64,000 nt of DNA from JANXVR01 sp034667405 (lineage in GTDB: Bacteria; Actinomycetota; UBA4738; HRBIN12), in NCBI GenBank assembly GCA_034667405.1, contig JAXDJX010000012.1, positions 1 to 64,000 of the forward strand, in the 5' to 3' direction. Positions 50,894-59,655 of the stretch are shown here, one piece after another. Numbering within the stretch: position 1 is the first letter of the stretch; the number at the start of each line of letters is the position of its first letter. The position numbers and the translations under genes are program-made. The notes beneath the pieces are model-generated. The model was not told where the DNA came from and searched no databases. It saw nothing but the letters and a program-made list of their open reading frames with translations.

Positions 50894-50940
50894 CGGTCCC
50901 GTGGGAGGATGGATATGCATCCGACATCGAAGGACCGACC

Positions 50941-53562
50941 ATGACCAGTGACTTCAACGGAGCGCGCGGGCGGCTGGAAACGGCCGAGGGCGCGGTCGAC
51001 ATCTATCGCCTGGACCACCTGGTGGAACGGGGCATCATCGCCGACCTGAGTCGTTTGCCCCACACCGTCAAGATCCTCCTGGAGAACCTCCTGCGCCGCG
51101 CCGGAACGCGCGATGTGGCCGACCGCGATATCGCTGCGCTCGCCGCGTGGCCGGCGCCGGCCGCGGATATCGCGTTCATGCCCGGACGCGTCCTCATGCA
51201 GGACTTCACCGGGGTGCCGGCGGTGGTCGACCTGGCCGCGATGCGGAGCGCCACGGCTCGCGCCGGTGGCGACCCGGCACAGATCAACCCGCTCATCCCA
51301 ACGGACCTCATCATCGATCACAGCGTCCAGGTGGACCTGTTCCGGTCGGCAGATGCCTATGAGGCGAACATCGAACGTGAATACGGCCGCAACGGCGAGC
51401 GCTACGCCTTCCTTCGCTGGGCGCAGGAGGCGTTCAACGGTCTCCGCGTGGTCCCACCCGGTGCCGGCATCTGTCATCAGGTGAACCTCGAGCACCTGGG
51501 CACGGTGGTGTCCGTCCTGGACGGCGTGGCCTATCCGGACACGGTGGTCGGAACCGACTCGCACACCACGATGATCAACGGACTCGGCATCTTGGGCTGG
51601 GGTGTGGGGGGTATCGAGGCCGAGGCGGCGATGCTTGGCCAACCGATGTTCATGCCGCAGCCGCTCGTGCTGGGTGTTCGGCTGGATGGATCTCTTCCCG
51701 CAGGCACCACGGCGACCGACCTGGTCCTGACGCTCACGCAGTTGTTGCGGACCCATGGGGTCGTGGGGATGTTCGTCGAGTTCTTCGGCGACGGACTCTC
51801 CACCCTCTCTGTGGCCGATCGCGCCACGCTTTCGAACATGTGTCCCGAGTACGGAGCCACCGCCGCGTACTTCCCCGTCGATCACCAGACGCTCCAGTTC
51901 CTTCGGTTCACGAACCGGAGCGCGGACCTGGTCGAGGCCTACGCGAAAGCACAAGGGCTCTTCCGCGCCGACGGCGATCCGGCACCGGAGTTCTCCGAGG
52001 TGCTCGACCTCGATCTCTCTGCCATCGAACCGTCCCTGGCCGGTCCAACACGGCCACAGGATCGCGTCACGCTCTCGGGTGTGTGGGGCAGCTTCACCGA
52101 GCGCTTCGGTGACCGGCGCGCCGAGCAGGGGGACGCCCACGTCCGCGACGGAAGCGTGGTGATCGCAGCGATCACCTCCTGTACCAACACGTCGAACCCA
52201 TCCGTCATGCTCGCCGCCGCGCTGCTGGCGAAGAACGCAGTCGAGGCCGGGATCGACGTGCAGCCGTGGGTGAAGACGTCGCTGGCGCCCGGATCGCGCG
52301 TTGTCACGGACTACTTGGATCGGGCAGGTCTCACGCCGTACCTCGAGAAGCTGGGCTTCGCGCTTGTTGGCTACGGGTGCACCACGTGCATCGGGAACTC
52401 GGGTCCACTCCCGGATGACGTGGCCGCCGCCGTGGACGAGCGCGGACTCAATGTCGCCGCCGTGCTCTCGGGCAATCGGAACTTCGAGGGGCGGGTGCAC
52501 CCGCAGGTGCGCGCCTCCTACCTGGCGTCCCCTCCCTTGGTCGTCGCCTACGCTCTGGCCGGCCGGCTGGACATCGACCTTTCAACAGAGCCGTTGGGAC
52601 ACGGCCCGGACGGCCCGGTCATGCTCGCCGATATCTGGCCGAGCGCCGCCGAGGTGGCCGAGAAGATCACCTCGTCGATCGACAAGGAGCAGTTCGAGGA
52701 GGAGTACGCCAGGGTCTGGGAGGGCGACGATCATTGGCGTTCGCTCCCCACACCAACGGGCGGGGTGTACGACTGGGACCCCGCGTCGACCTATGTTCAG
52801 GAACCTCCGTATTTCGAGAACCTGGACGAGCAGGCGGTCGGCGGAGACATCGAGACGGCCCGCATCCTGGTGAAGGTGGGGGACTCGATCACCACCGACC
52901 ACATCTCACCCGCCGGTTCGATCAAGCCCGATTCACCCGCCGGCAGATACTTGCAGGACCACGGGGTGACGCCGCTCAACTTCAACTCCTACGGCGCACG
53001 GCGCGGCAATCACCAGGTGATGATGCGAGGAACCTTCGCGAACATCCGCTTGCGGAACGAACTTGCGCCCGGCACGGAAGGGCCGTTCACCACGCACCTG
53101 CCGAGCGGGGAGGTGATGAGCGTCTTCGACGGCGCCGAACGCTATCGCGATGAGGCCGTGCCGCTCGGAGTGCTCGCCGGCAAGGAGTACGGCAGTGGTT
53201 CGAGTCGCGACTGGGCGGCCAAAGGCCCGAACCTGCTGGGTATCCGGTTCGTCCTTGCCGAGAGCTTCGAACGCATCCATCGCTCGAACCTGGTGGGGAT
53301 GGGTGTGCTGCCACTCGAGTTCAAGCCGGGGGAGACCTCGGCATCGCACGGGCTCACCGGCCGCGAGGTGTTCGCCGTTCGTGGGGTCGGTGCGGGGATC
53401 ACGCCGGGCCAGGACGCGACGATCGAGGTGGCTCGCGAGGACGGAAGCACCGTCTCGTTCCCGGTCACGGTTCGCGTTGATGCTGCCGCGGAGGTGGAGT
53501 ATTTCAACGCCGGCGGGATCCTCCGGCTGGTCTTGCGACAGATGCTCGCCCGGGGTCGCTAG
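50941..53562 (+). CDS. acnA: Aconitate hydratase (AcnA type)
   Basis: Aconitase isomerises citrate to isocitrate in the TCA and glyoxylate cycles. The 873-residue AcnA/IRP-type protein has TDSHTTMINGLGILGWGVGGIEAEA (in two parts), the first cluster Cys in ITSCTNTSNPSVML and the other two in GYGCTTCIGNSGPL. The swivel domain ends with GSGSSRDWAAKGPNLLG and the substrate-binding LAESFERIHRSNLVGMG. The start has AAGGA seven bases upstream. The stop codon shares the palindrome CTAG with the stop of the convergent anti-sigma gene. Confidence 0.95.
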   Translation: MTSDFNGARGRLETAEGAVDIYRLDHLVERGIIADLSRLPHTVKILLENLLRRAGTRDVADRDIAALAAWPAPAADIAFMPGRVLMQDFTGVPAVVDLAAMRSATARAGGDPAQINPLIPTDLIIDHSVQVDLFRSADAYEANIEREYGRNGERYAFLRWAQEAFNGLRVVPPGAGICHQVNLEHLGTVVSVLDGVAYPDTVVGTDSHTTMINGLGILGWGVGGIEAEAAMLGQPMFMPQPLVLGVRLDGSLPAGTTATDLVLTLTQLLRTHGVVGMFVEFFGDGLSTLSVADRATLSNMCPEYGATAAYFPVDHQTLQFLRFTNRSADLVEAYAKAQGLFRADGDPAPEFSEVLDLDLSAIEPSLAGPTRPQDRVTLSGVWGSFTERFGDRRAEQGDAHVRDGSVVIAAITSCTNTSNPSVMLAAALLAKNAVEAGIDVQPWVKTSLAPGSRVVTDYLDRAGLTPYLEKLGFALVGYGCTTCIGNSGPLPDDVAAAVDERGLNVAAVLSGNRNFEGRVHPQVRASYLASPPLVVAYALAGRLDIDLSTEPLGHGPDGPVMLADIWPSAAEVAEKITSSIDKEQFEEEYARVWEGDDHWRSLPTPTGGVYDWDPASTYVQEPPYFENLDEQAVGGDIETARILVKVGDSITTDHISPAGSIKPDSPAGRYLQDHGVTPLNFNSYGARRGNHQVMMRGTFANIRLRNELAPGTEGPFTTHLPSGEVMSVFDGAERYRDEAVPLGVLAGKEYGSGSSRDWAAKGPNLLGIRFVLAESFERIHRSNLVGMGVLPLEFKPGETSASHGLTGREVFAVRGVGAGITPGQDATIEVAREDGSTVSFPVTVRVDAAAEVEYFNAGGILRLVLRQMLARGR

Positions 53563-54302
53563 GCCGACACCGGCGCAGTGAGGATGGGTGTCTGCGTAGG
53601 CGCGGAAGGACAGGTTGCGCGTTCGATCGTTATGGCCATCAGGTCGGCGTTCCCCACGTTGGCGCTCACCGACGTATGGAGGATCCCGTTCGACGACGAG
53701 GCACAGCCGGCCGATGTCGCTTCCTTGCCGGTGATCGTCCAGACCTCGTAGACCTCGCCGGCACCGACCTTCGGCAATCCTGCTCCGAACAGCACCGCGC
53801 CGGCTTCCCCGGGGGTGTAGGCCATGAGCAAGGAACCGGTGTCTCCCTGGAACTGCACGATCCGCTGAGATAGGGCCACGGAACGAATCGGCACGGAGGT
53901 GCTCAGCCGGAGCCCCAGCGCTCCGCCGCCTACCACCACAACGAAGGCGGCGGCGACCGCGACCGCCGTACGCCACGAGCTTCGCCGCCGCCTGGGTTCG
54001 GAAAGGTCGTCGCTGCGTGTCTCCGCCGTGGGTTCGGCGGCCTCGGGAACGGCCACGACCGTCCCAACCCCGCGGGGCGAGGCTGAAAGGATGGCTTCGA
54101 CCATCCCCGCGCCGACGAGCTCGGGCGTGAGCGAGTCGGCGAGCATGGCGGCCGTCTCCATGAACTCATCCTCCAGGCGACGGCACTCGGCGCAATCGCC
54201 GTGTGCGGCGAGTTCGCGCTCGAGGGTCTCGACGTCACTCCCGTCCAGGCCGCCCAACGCACGAACCGCGAGCAGTTCCTCGATCCGCCCGTGCGTCGTC
54301 AT
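53559..54302 (-). CDS. Anti-sigma factor, RskA-like with zinc-binding anti-sigma domain
   Basis: A 247-residue membrane anti-sigma factor. The cytoplasmic N-terminus carries a ZAS-type motif (AAHGDCAECRRLEDEF, about 33-48, with His-x3-Cys-x2-Cys-like order). One membrane helix lies at about 111-131. The extracytoplasmic domain has the RskA pattern GLPKVGAGEVYEVWTITGK and a C-terminal cysteine pair (SAGCASSS, ERATCPSA). It should hold the sigma factor encoded directly upstream until a signal, perhaps regulated proteolysis, frees it. Its ATG overlaps the sigma gene stop (ATGA). Confidence 0.88.
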   Translation of the reverse strand: MTTHGRIEELLAVRALGGLDGSDVETLERELAAHGDCAECRRLEDEFMETAAMLADSLTPELVGAGMVEAILSASPRGVGTVVAVPEAAEPTAETRSDDLSEPRRRRSSWRTAVAVAAAFVVVVGGGALGLRLSTSVPIRSVALSQRIVQFQGDTGSLLMAYTPGEAGAVLFGAGLPKVGAGEVYEVWTITGKEATSAGCASSSNGILHTSVSANVGNADLMAITIERATCPSAPTQTPILTAPVSA

Positions 54303-54913
54303 CGCTCGATCCCTTCCAGCGCGACGCGGAGGCGGCGCATGCCGAGGAGCGTGCGGGATTTCACCGTTCCGAGTGGAAGACCGTTCCGCTCCGCTATCTC
54401 AGACTGCGAGAGTCCGTCGAAGTACATCATCTCCAGCACCGCACGCTGCGCCTCGGGGAGGGTGTTCAACGCAGCGCGGATGGCTGCCCGTTCCTGCGGC
54501 GCTCCGAGTTCCGTCGCGACCGCCTCCGCGTGGTCCTCGGTCTCCAGGGTGGCGACGGCACCTTCGGCCTCGGCCCGCCTCCGCTGAGACTCTTCCCGGC
54601 GAACAGCGTCGACGGCTCGGTGATGCACCATGCCCATCAACCAGGTCTTCACGGATCCCCGTTGCTCTTCGTACGCAGCTGGGTTCCGCCACACGGCCAT
54701 GAATGCCTCCTGCACGATCTCCTCCGCGAGGTGTTGTTGACGCACGACCCGTAGGGCAAGGGCCTTCGCAGTGGGTGCGTAGCGGCTGAAGAGGCCACGG
54801 AACGCCTCTTCGTCGCGGGTCAGCAGCCGCTGCAGGAGGTCACGGTCGCCCGTCTGCGAAACGTCAATGGTTCCCAACGGCGTGCTCCGGATCAGCGTGG
54901 CGGTTCCATACAC
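54299..54913 (-). CDS. ECF RNA polymerase sigma factor (SigK-like)
   Basis: A 204-residue extracytoplasmic-function sigma factor. Region 2 reads FRGLFSRYAPTAKALALRVV and AEEIVQEAFMAVWRNPAAYEE with TWLMGMVHHRAVDAVRR. Region 4 reads LPEAQRAVLEMMYFDGLSQSEIAERNGLPLGTVKSR, split here at about 150-186. It is paired with an RskA-type anti-sigma factor in the same operon, which is the SigK/RskA arrangement. The start codon is GTG at 54913. Target genes are unknown, but the sigma factor often controls its own operon. Confidence 0.92.
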   Translation of the reverse strand: MYGTATLIRSTPLGTIDVSQTGDRDLLQRLLTRDEEAFRGLFSRYAPTAKALALRVVRQQHLAEEIVQEAFMAVWRNPAAYEEQRGSVKTWLMGMVHHRAVDAVRREESQRRRAEAEGAVATLETEDHAEAVATELGAPQERAAIRAALNTLPEAQRAVLEMMYFDGLSQSEIAERNGLPLGTVKSRTLLGMRRLRVALEGIER

Positions 54914-54964
54914 GGCGAGCGTCGATCCTTCCGTTGTGGGAGTTGCTCGACGTGTATTCGCGTC

Positions 54965-55816
54965 TCATGGGCTGTCGGATCTGTGATCGGCACTCTGCTG
55001 GGCGAGGTGGCGGCCCGCCGACTCGAGGATCTGCTCGAGCGATGCGGGGTGTTCGGGATCATAGAGGCTGCTCCCGACGCTCAGTGAGAGGAGCCGCGGG
55101 TTGTCCGACCGCGCGTTGTGCAGCGCGATCGATTCGACCAGCCGAGACAGGACCAGCGTCTCGGCGCCGCTGGCCTCTCCGGTGAGCAACACGCAGAACG
55201 TATCCGGCGCGACCCGCGCGGGCAGATCCGAGTCACGGACCGCCTGCATCAGCACCTCGGCGGCGTCCCGCGCCATCTCGTCGGCACCGGTTGCACCTTC
55301 GTTCGACATGGTCTCGACGAACCCGTCCAGCCGAACGAACAGGAACACCACGGGGTGTTTGACGCGGTCGGCCATCCGGAGATGGTGCTCCGCGATAGCC
55401 CCGAACCCGCGGAGGTTCGGCATCCCGGTCACCGGGTCGGTCGTCGCGAGATCGCGCTGCATGCGGCGGTGTTCCGTTGCGTAGCGGACCGCGCGAGCCA
55501 GAAGTCCACGAGGCATCGCTCCGCGGACCAGGTGATCTTCGGCTCCGGCGTGGCGCGCCATGGCACCGTCGGCTTCGTTTGTGGGCTCCGTGACAACCAG
55601 GACAGCGGCATCCGGCGCGTGGGCGTGGATGCGGCCGATGGTTTCGATCGGCCCGATCCCGTCCAGCGAGACGACCACCGCATCGGGAGTCAGAGAGCGA
55701 GCGAGTCCTTCATCCAGCGTGGCCGCCGATTCCACCACGAACCCTTCTTCGGCTGAAAGTTCCTCGTGCATCGCGCCGTCGAGCCCGACGAGCAACACGG
55801 TCAAGTCTTGTGTCAA
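54965..55816 (-). CDS. Receiver-like / degenerate GGDEF protein with TTG start
   Basis: A 283-residue protein. Residues 5-115 look like a response-regulator receiver without clear acidic pocket (Asp52 in VVSLDGIG is the only candidate). Residues 125-283 match GGDEF domains: TDPVTGMPNLRGFGAI is present, but the active-site motif reads VAPDTF (202-207) in place of GGDEF, so cyclase activity is unlikely. It may bind nucleotide or a partner instead. The TTG start at 55816 is supported by AGGAGG five bases upstream. It is downstream of no other gene and is divergent from the LCP gene. Confidence 0.78.
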   Translation of the reverse strand: MTQDLTVLLVGLDGAMHEELSAEEGFVVESAATLDEGLARSLTPDAVVVSLDGIGPIETIGRIHAHAPDAAVLVVTEPTNEADGAMARHAGAEDHLVRGAMPRGLLARAVRYATEHRRMQRDLATTDPVTGMPNLRGFGAIAEHHLRMADRVKHPVVFLFVRLDGFVETMSNEGATGADEMARDAAEVLMQAVRDSDLPARVAPDTFCVLLTGEASGAETLVLSRLVESIALHNARSDNPRLLSLSVGSSLYDPEHPASLEQILESAGRHLAQQSADHRSDSP

Positions 55817-55929
55817 CGATGCCTCCTGAAGGGATGACGGTGCGTGGGCGGATTATGTCATCACCTGCCGTAACCATTCCGCCACAGGAACGTAATGAAA
55901 CCCGATGACCGCTGCGGCCCACCTGCCGG

Positions 55930-55935
55930 TAGGCT
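55930..55935 (+). promoter_or_regulatory. Putative -10 element TAGGCT, leaderless start of the LCP gene
   Basis: TAGGCT lies seven bases before the ATG at 55943, and no ribosome-binding site is present. Confidence 0.45.
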
Positions 55936-55942
55936 CTAGCGT

Positions 55943-57370
55943 ATGAGCGAAGGTTCCCATCGGCCCCGCCGTACCATCCGTATCGCCATCTCGGCGGCAG
56001 CGTCGCTTTCGTTGATCATCGGCGCCGCCACCGCCTATGCCTACGTCCTGGTGGTGCAGAACAACGGAACGGGTACCTCCTGCTTCGCTGACTGCTCGTC
56101 CTCCGGGCCTAGCGTCTCTTCGAAGTACATCGGGCCGTGCGCGAGTCGTTCCTGCAACTACCTGCTCCTCGGCTCCGACTCCCGTTCCAACCTGAGTCAT
56201 GCCGATCAGGTCGCGAACGGCACGAACGCCCAAGCGGGGGCGGGTGATCACTCCGACGTCATCATGGTGGTGCACACCGAACCCGATGGGAAGACAGTCA
56301 TCCTGTCGTTCCCTCGAGACCTATGGGTGAACATCCCCGGCCTGGGCAAAGGAAAGATCAACTCCGCGTTCGCCGGCGGGATCGCGGGCGGAGGCCCGGC
56401 CCGGGTCGCCCAGACGGTGTCGCAGATCACCGGTCTGAAGATCAGCCATTTCCTGGCCGTCGATCTCGGGGGGTTCCAAGGTGTCGTCGACTCGATCGAC
56501 GGGATCGACATGTGCCTCCCGGCGACCGAAGCGGGACCCGACGGCTGGCTGACCGATCCGAACACGCAGCTCCACCTGCAGCCCGGCTGTCAGCATCTCG
56601 ATGGCCAGCAGGTGCTTTCCTACGTTCGTTCCCGCCACCTCCCGTGCGATGTGAACGGAGACTTCAACCGCATCAGCCGTCAGCAGGCGTTCCTTCGTGC
56701 GGTCATCAATCGCATGCTCCAACCGAGCGAACTCTTGAAGATCCCCGGGTTCATCAAGCCCGTGCTCTCGAACCTGAAGCGGGACAAAGGGCTGACCATC
56801 GCCGACCTGGCGTATCTCACCGGTCAGCTCCACGGGCTCTCGAGTGGCGACGTCCTCTTCCGCAACGTGCCGGTGAAGCTCGGTCAGGTCACCGTGCCGG
56901 AATACACGTTCCCATTGGACGTGGAGTTCCTCGATCCATCCGCACAGCCATTGTTCAAGGCCCTTCGAGACAACAGCGCGCTGCCCGCCGACACGACGCT
57001 GCCCGGAACGCCGATCTCCGAATCCCAGATCACCATCCCGGTGGTCGACCACGCCTCCGCGGGCAAGGCGGCCGGCGTCGAGACCATCCTGTCGCAGGCA
57101 GGCTTCGACATCTCACCCGCCGTCGTTCCCTACGCCACCTTCGATTCGACGGTGAAAGGAACGGTGATCGCGTACAGCGCCGGCTCTAAGGACGCGGCAG
57201 ATCAAGCTGCCGTGGTGCATTCGTACTTCTTGGATGTTCCGATGAAGGCGGTGCCGGCCAAGCTCCTCGGAGGGAACAAGGTGGCGCTGTTCGTCACGGC
57301 CGCCTACCAGCCTCCGTCCACAAGCACGCCGGAGCCGACCACGTCATCTGGCTGTCTGCCGGCTGCCTAG
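55943..57370 (+). CDS. LytR-CpsA-Psr (LCP) family glycopolymer ligase
   Basis: LCP proteins attach secondary glycopolymers (wall teichoic acids, capsule, arabinogalactan) to peptidoglycan. The 475-residue protein has an N-terminal anchor helix (about 13-34) and a Cys-rich spacer (TSCFADCSSS, GPCASRSCN). The LCP core follows with LLLGSDSR (74-81), SDVIMVVHTEP, ILSFPRDLWVNIPG, KINSAFAGG and YVRSRH. The C-terminal 100 residues look like a LytR_C domain (VDHASAGKAAGVETILSQAGF). It opens the rhamnose/glycosyltransferase cluster, which fits a role in linking that polymer to the wall. Confidence 0.9.
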   Translation: MSEGSHRPRRTIRIAISAAASLSLIIGAATAYAYVLVVQNNGTGTSCFADCSSSGPSVSSKYIGPCASRSCNYLLLGSDSRSNLSHADQVANGTNAQAGAGDHSDVIMVVHTEPDGKTVILSFPRDLWVNIPGLGKGKINSAFAGGIAGGGPARVAQTVSQITGLKISHFLAVDLGGFQGVVDSIDGIDMCLPATEAGPDGWLTDPNTQLHLQPGCQHLDGQQVLSYVRSRHLPCDVNGDFNRISRQQAFLRAVINRMLQPSELLKIPGFIKPVLSNLKRDKGLTIADLAYLTGQLHGLSSGDVLFRNVPVKLGQVTVPEYTFPLDVEFLDPSAQPLFKALRDNSALPADTTLPGTPISESQITIPVVDHASAGKAAGVETILSQAGFDISPAVVPYATFDSTVKGTVIAYSAGSKDAADQAAVVHSYFLDVPMKAVPAKLLGGNKVALFVTAAYQPPSTSTPEPTTSSGCLPAA

Positions 57371-57414
57371 ACGCTACGTTCCGCGCGACCCCTCCACCTG
57401 CCAGACTGACCGCC

Positions 57415-58473
57415 ATGCGCGCGCTCATCCTCTCGGGCGGTGAAGGGAGCCGCCTGCGGCCCATCACCCACACGCAGGCCAAGCAGCTCATCCCCATCGC
57501 GGGCACGCCGATCCTTTTCCATGCCGTGCAGGCCATCGCGGACGCCGGGATCACGGAAGTCGGGATCATCGTGGGTTCGACTGCGGCTGAGGTTCGGACT
57601 GCGGTCGGTGACGGGTCGAGGTGGGGCGTGCAGGTGACCTACATCCCGCAGGACGCTCCGTTGGGGCTGGCGCACGCCGTCCTCACCGCCGACGACTTCG
57701 TGCGAGGTGAGCCGTTCCTCATGTATCTCGGCGACAACGTCCTGCTTGAGGGCCTCACCCGGTTCGTCGAGGAGTTCGAACGGACACGGCCCGATGCGCA
57801 GATCTTCCTGGCGCGCGTGCCGGAGCCCGAACGCTTCGGCGTGGCGGTCCTGGAGGGCGAGCGGGTGATCAGGCTGGTTGAGAAACCTACCGACCACATC
57901 AGCGATCTGGCCCTGGTGGGTGTCTATCTGTTCGACGATTCCATCCTGGAAGCCGCGAACGCCATCCGCCCCAGCGCGCGCGGAGAGCTGGAGATCACCG
58001 ACGCTATCCAGTGGCTCATCGATCACGGACGAACCGTCCGCGCGGAGATGGTCGAGGGTTGGTGGAAGGACACCGGGAAGCCAGAGGACCTCCTGGAAGC
58101 CAACCGCATCATGCTGTCGGTTCGCGCGGGGAGTCTCGAGGGTGAGATCGACGACGGTTCCTCGGTTGAGGGCACACTCGTCCTCGGCGCCGGGGCGCGG
58201 GTCAGTCGCAGCGTGATCCATGGTCCCGTGGTTATCGGGCCCGGCTGCATCATCGAGGACTCGGAGATCGGTCCTGATGTCTCGATCGAGCGCGACTGCA
58301 CGGTTCGTGCCAGCACCCTGCATGACGCAATCGTCATGCAGGAGTGCGCGATCGAGGCCGTCCGCGGGCTGGGGGGGTCGATCCTCGGTCGCGGCGTCGT
58401 GGTCCGCCACTCGGGGCAGACGGGCATGCGTCGGCTGGTGGTCGGCGACCAGAGCCGGGTCGAGGTGGACTGA
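57415..58473 (+). CDS. rmlA: Glucose-1-phosphate thymidylyltransferase, long type (RmlA-like)
   Basis: This enzyme makes dTDP-glucose from dTTP and glucose 1-phosphate, the first step of dTDP-rhamnose synthesis. The 352-residue protein has LILSGGEGSRLRPITHTQAKQLIPI in two parts (4-28), YLGDNVLLEG, EKPT and GWWKDTGKPEDLLEAN. The last 110 residues are a left-handed beta-helix (repeats such as GTLVLGAGARVSRSVIHGPVVIG), characteristic of the long archaeal/actinobacterial RmlA forms. No ribosome-binding site is seen; CAGACT lies seven bases before the ATG. rmlB and rmlD follow within 2.2 kb. Confidence 0.9.
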   Translation: MRALILSGGEGSRLRPITHTQAKQLIPIAGTPILFHAVQAIADAGITEVGIIVGSTAAEVRTAVGDGSRWGVQVTYIPQDAPLGLAHAVLTADDFVRGEPFLMYLGDNVLLEGLTRFVEEFERTRPDAQIFLARVPEPERFGVAVLEGERVIRLVEKPTDHISDLALVGVYLFDDSILEAANAIRPSARGELEITDAIQWLIDHGRTVRAEMVEGWWKDTGKPEDLLEANRIMLSVRAGSLEGEIDDGSSVEGTLVLGAGARVSRSVIHGPVVIGPGCIIEDSEIGPDVSIERDCTVRASTLHDAIVMQECAIEAVRGLGGSILGRGVVVRHSGQTGMRRLVVGDQSRVEVD

Positions 58474-58478
58474 GTTCG

Positions 58479-59642
58479 ATGAGGGTCGTGGTCGATGCTC
58501 GACCTGCGCTCGGGCCGCGTCCCACGGGGGTCGGCCGCTACGCGCGGGAGATCGTGCTCAGACTTCCTTCTGCCGATCCGGAAGCTGCCTATGTCGCGTG
58601 GTACCTCCACGCCAGGGGTCTTCTCCGTCCCCGTTCGTTCTTCCCCGGCGCCGGATCCAATCTGACCGAACGTGCCTCGCGCTTCCCGGCCCGCGTGTAC
58701 CAACCCCTCGCCTGGCGCACGGGGTTCCCTCGGGTCGAATGGCTCGCCGGCCCCTACGACCTGCTCTTGGCCACGAACTTCCTTCCACCCGCAACCGGCC
58801 GCGCCGGCCGGGTGGTCCCGGTCGTCCACGACCTTGCGTTCGTTCGACATCCCGATACGGCCCCGCACGTCGATGAGCGCTGGCGACGACGTTTCCTCGC
58901 CACGATTCAGGCCGCGCCCGGCGTGATCGTCCCGAGCCACGCCGTGCGCGATGACCTGACCCTCTTCGCACCGTCCATCGACCCCGCCCGCATCCACGTG
59001 ATCCACCATGGTGTGGAGCAGGCGGCGTTCACGGCCGCTGCGCCCCCCGTGGTCGACGACGTCCGCAGGCGATTCGGTATCGGAGGTCGTTACGCCTTGT
59101 TCCTGGGAGGCATCGAACCCCGCAAGAATCTGGTGCGTTTGGTGCGGGCCTTCGGCTCCATCGCCGATCGGGATGCCTGGCTGGTCATCGCCGGCGGTGC
59201 CGTCAACTGGTTCCCCGACGCCTCGGTCCAGGTGGATGCGGCGATCGCCGCGCTCGCGCCGCAGGCGCGAGCGCGGGTGGTTCGCACGGGCTACGTGAGC
59301 GACCCCGACAGGGTCGCTCTCCTCTCGGGAGCCGAGATGCTCGCCTACCCCTCGCTCGCCGAAGGGTTCGGCTTCCCGATCCTGGAAGCGTTCGCGGCGA
59401 ACATCCCGGTCCTCACCTCGAACACCTCGTCGTTGCCCGAGGTGGCGGGAGACGCCGCCGTCCTGGTCGATCCCACCGATCCCGGTTCGATCGCATCCGG
59501 CTTGGACGAACTGTTCTCTGACGCCGATCTGCGGGCGATGTTCAGGGCGAAGGGACTGGCGCGCGTCACGGGGTTCACGTGGGAACGGTGCGCGAAGGCA
59601 ACGGCGCAGGCACTGCATGAGGCCGCCGAACTCGCCCGATAG
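58479..59642 (+). CDS. Family 4 glycosyltransferase
   Basis: A 387-residue GT-B glycosyltransferase: ARPALGPRPTGVGRYAREI at the N-terminus, VVHDLAFVRHPDTAPH, IVPSHAVRDDL, LFLGGIEPRKNLVRLV and the nucleotide-sugar motif YPSLAEGFGFPILEAFAANIPVL. It lies five bases after rmlA and is the closest relative in the window of the glycosyltransferase at 25.4-26.5 kb (same motif order, SNTSSL after the signature). Such enzymes with an RmlA neighbour are often rhamnosyl- or mannosyltransferases, but the donor is not evident. The upstream open frame overlaps rmlA and is not used. Confidence 0.88.
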   Translation: MRVVVDARPALGPRPTGVGRYAREIVLRLPSADPEAAYVAWYLHARGLLRPRSFFPGAGSNLTERASRFPARVYQPLAWRTGFPRVEWLAGPYDLLLATNFLPPATGRAGRVVPVVHDLAFVRHPDTAPHVDERWRRRFLATIQAAPGVIVPSHAVRDDLTLFAPSIDPARIHVIHHGVEQAAFTAAAPPVVDDVRRRFGIGGRYALFLGGIEPRKNLVRLVRAFGSIADRDAWLVIAGGAVNWFPDASVQVDAAIAALAPQARARVVRTGYVSDPDRVALLSGAEMLAYPSLAEGFGFPILEAFAANIPVLTSNTSSLPEVAGDAAVLVDPTDPGSIASGLDELFSDADLRAMFRAKGLARVTGFTWERCAKATAQALHEAAELAR

Positions 59643-59645
59643 ACT
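59640..59645 (+). promoter_or_regulatory. Putative -10 element TAGACT before rmlB
   Basis: TAGACT includes the stop codon of the glycosyltransferase and lies ten bases before the ATG at 59656. It would be an internal promoter with a leader of only about three bases. Weaker than the other candidates because of the longer spacer. Confidence 0.3.
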
Positions 59646-59655
59646 CGACCGGACC

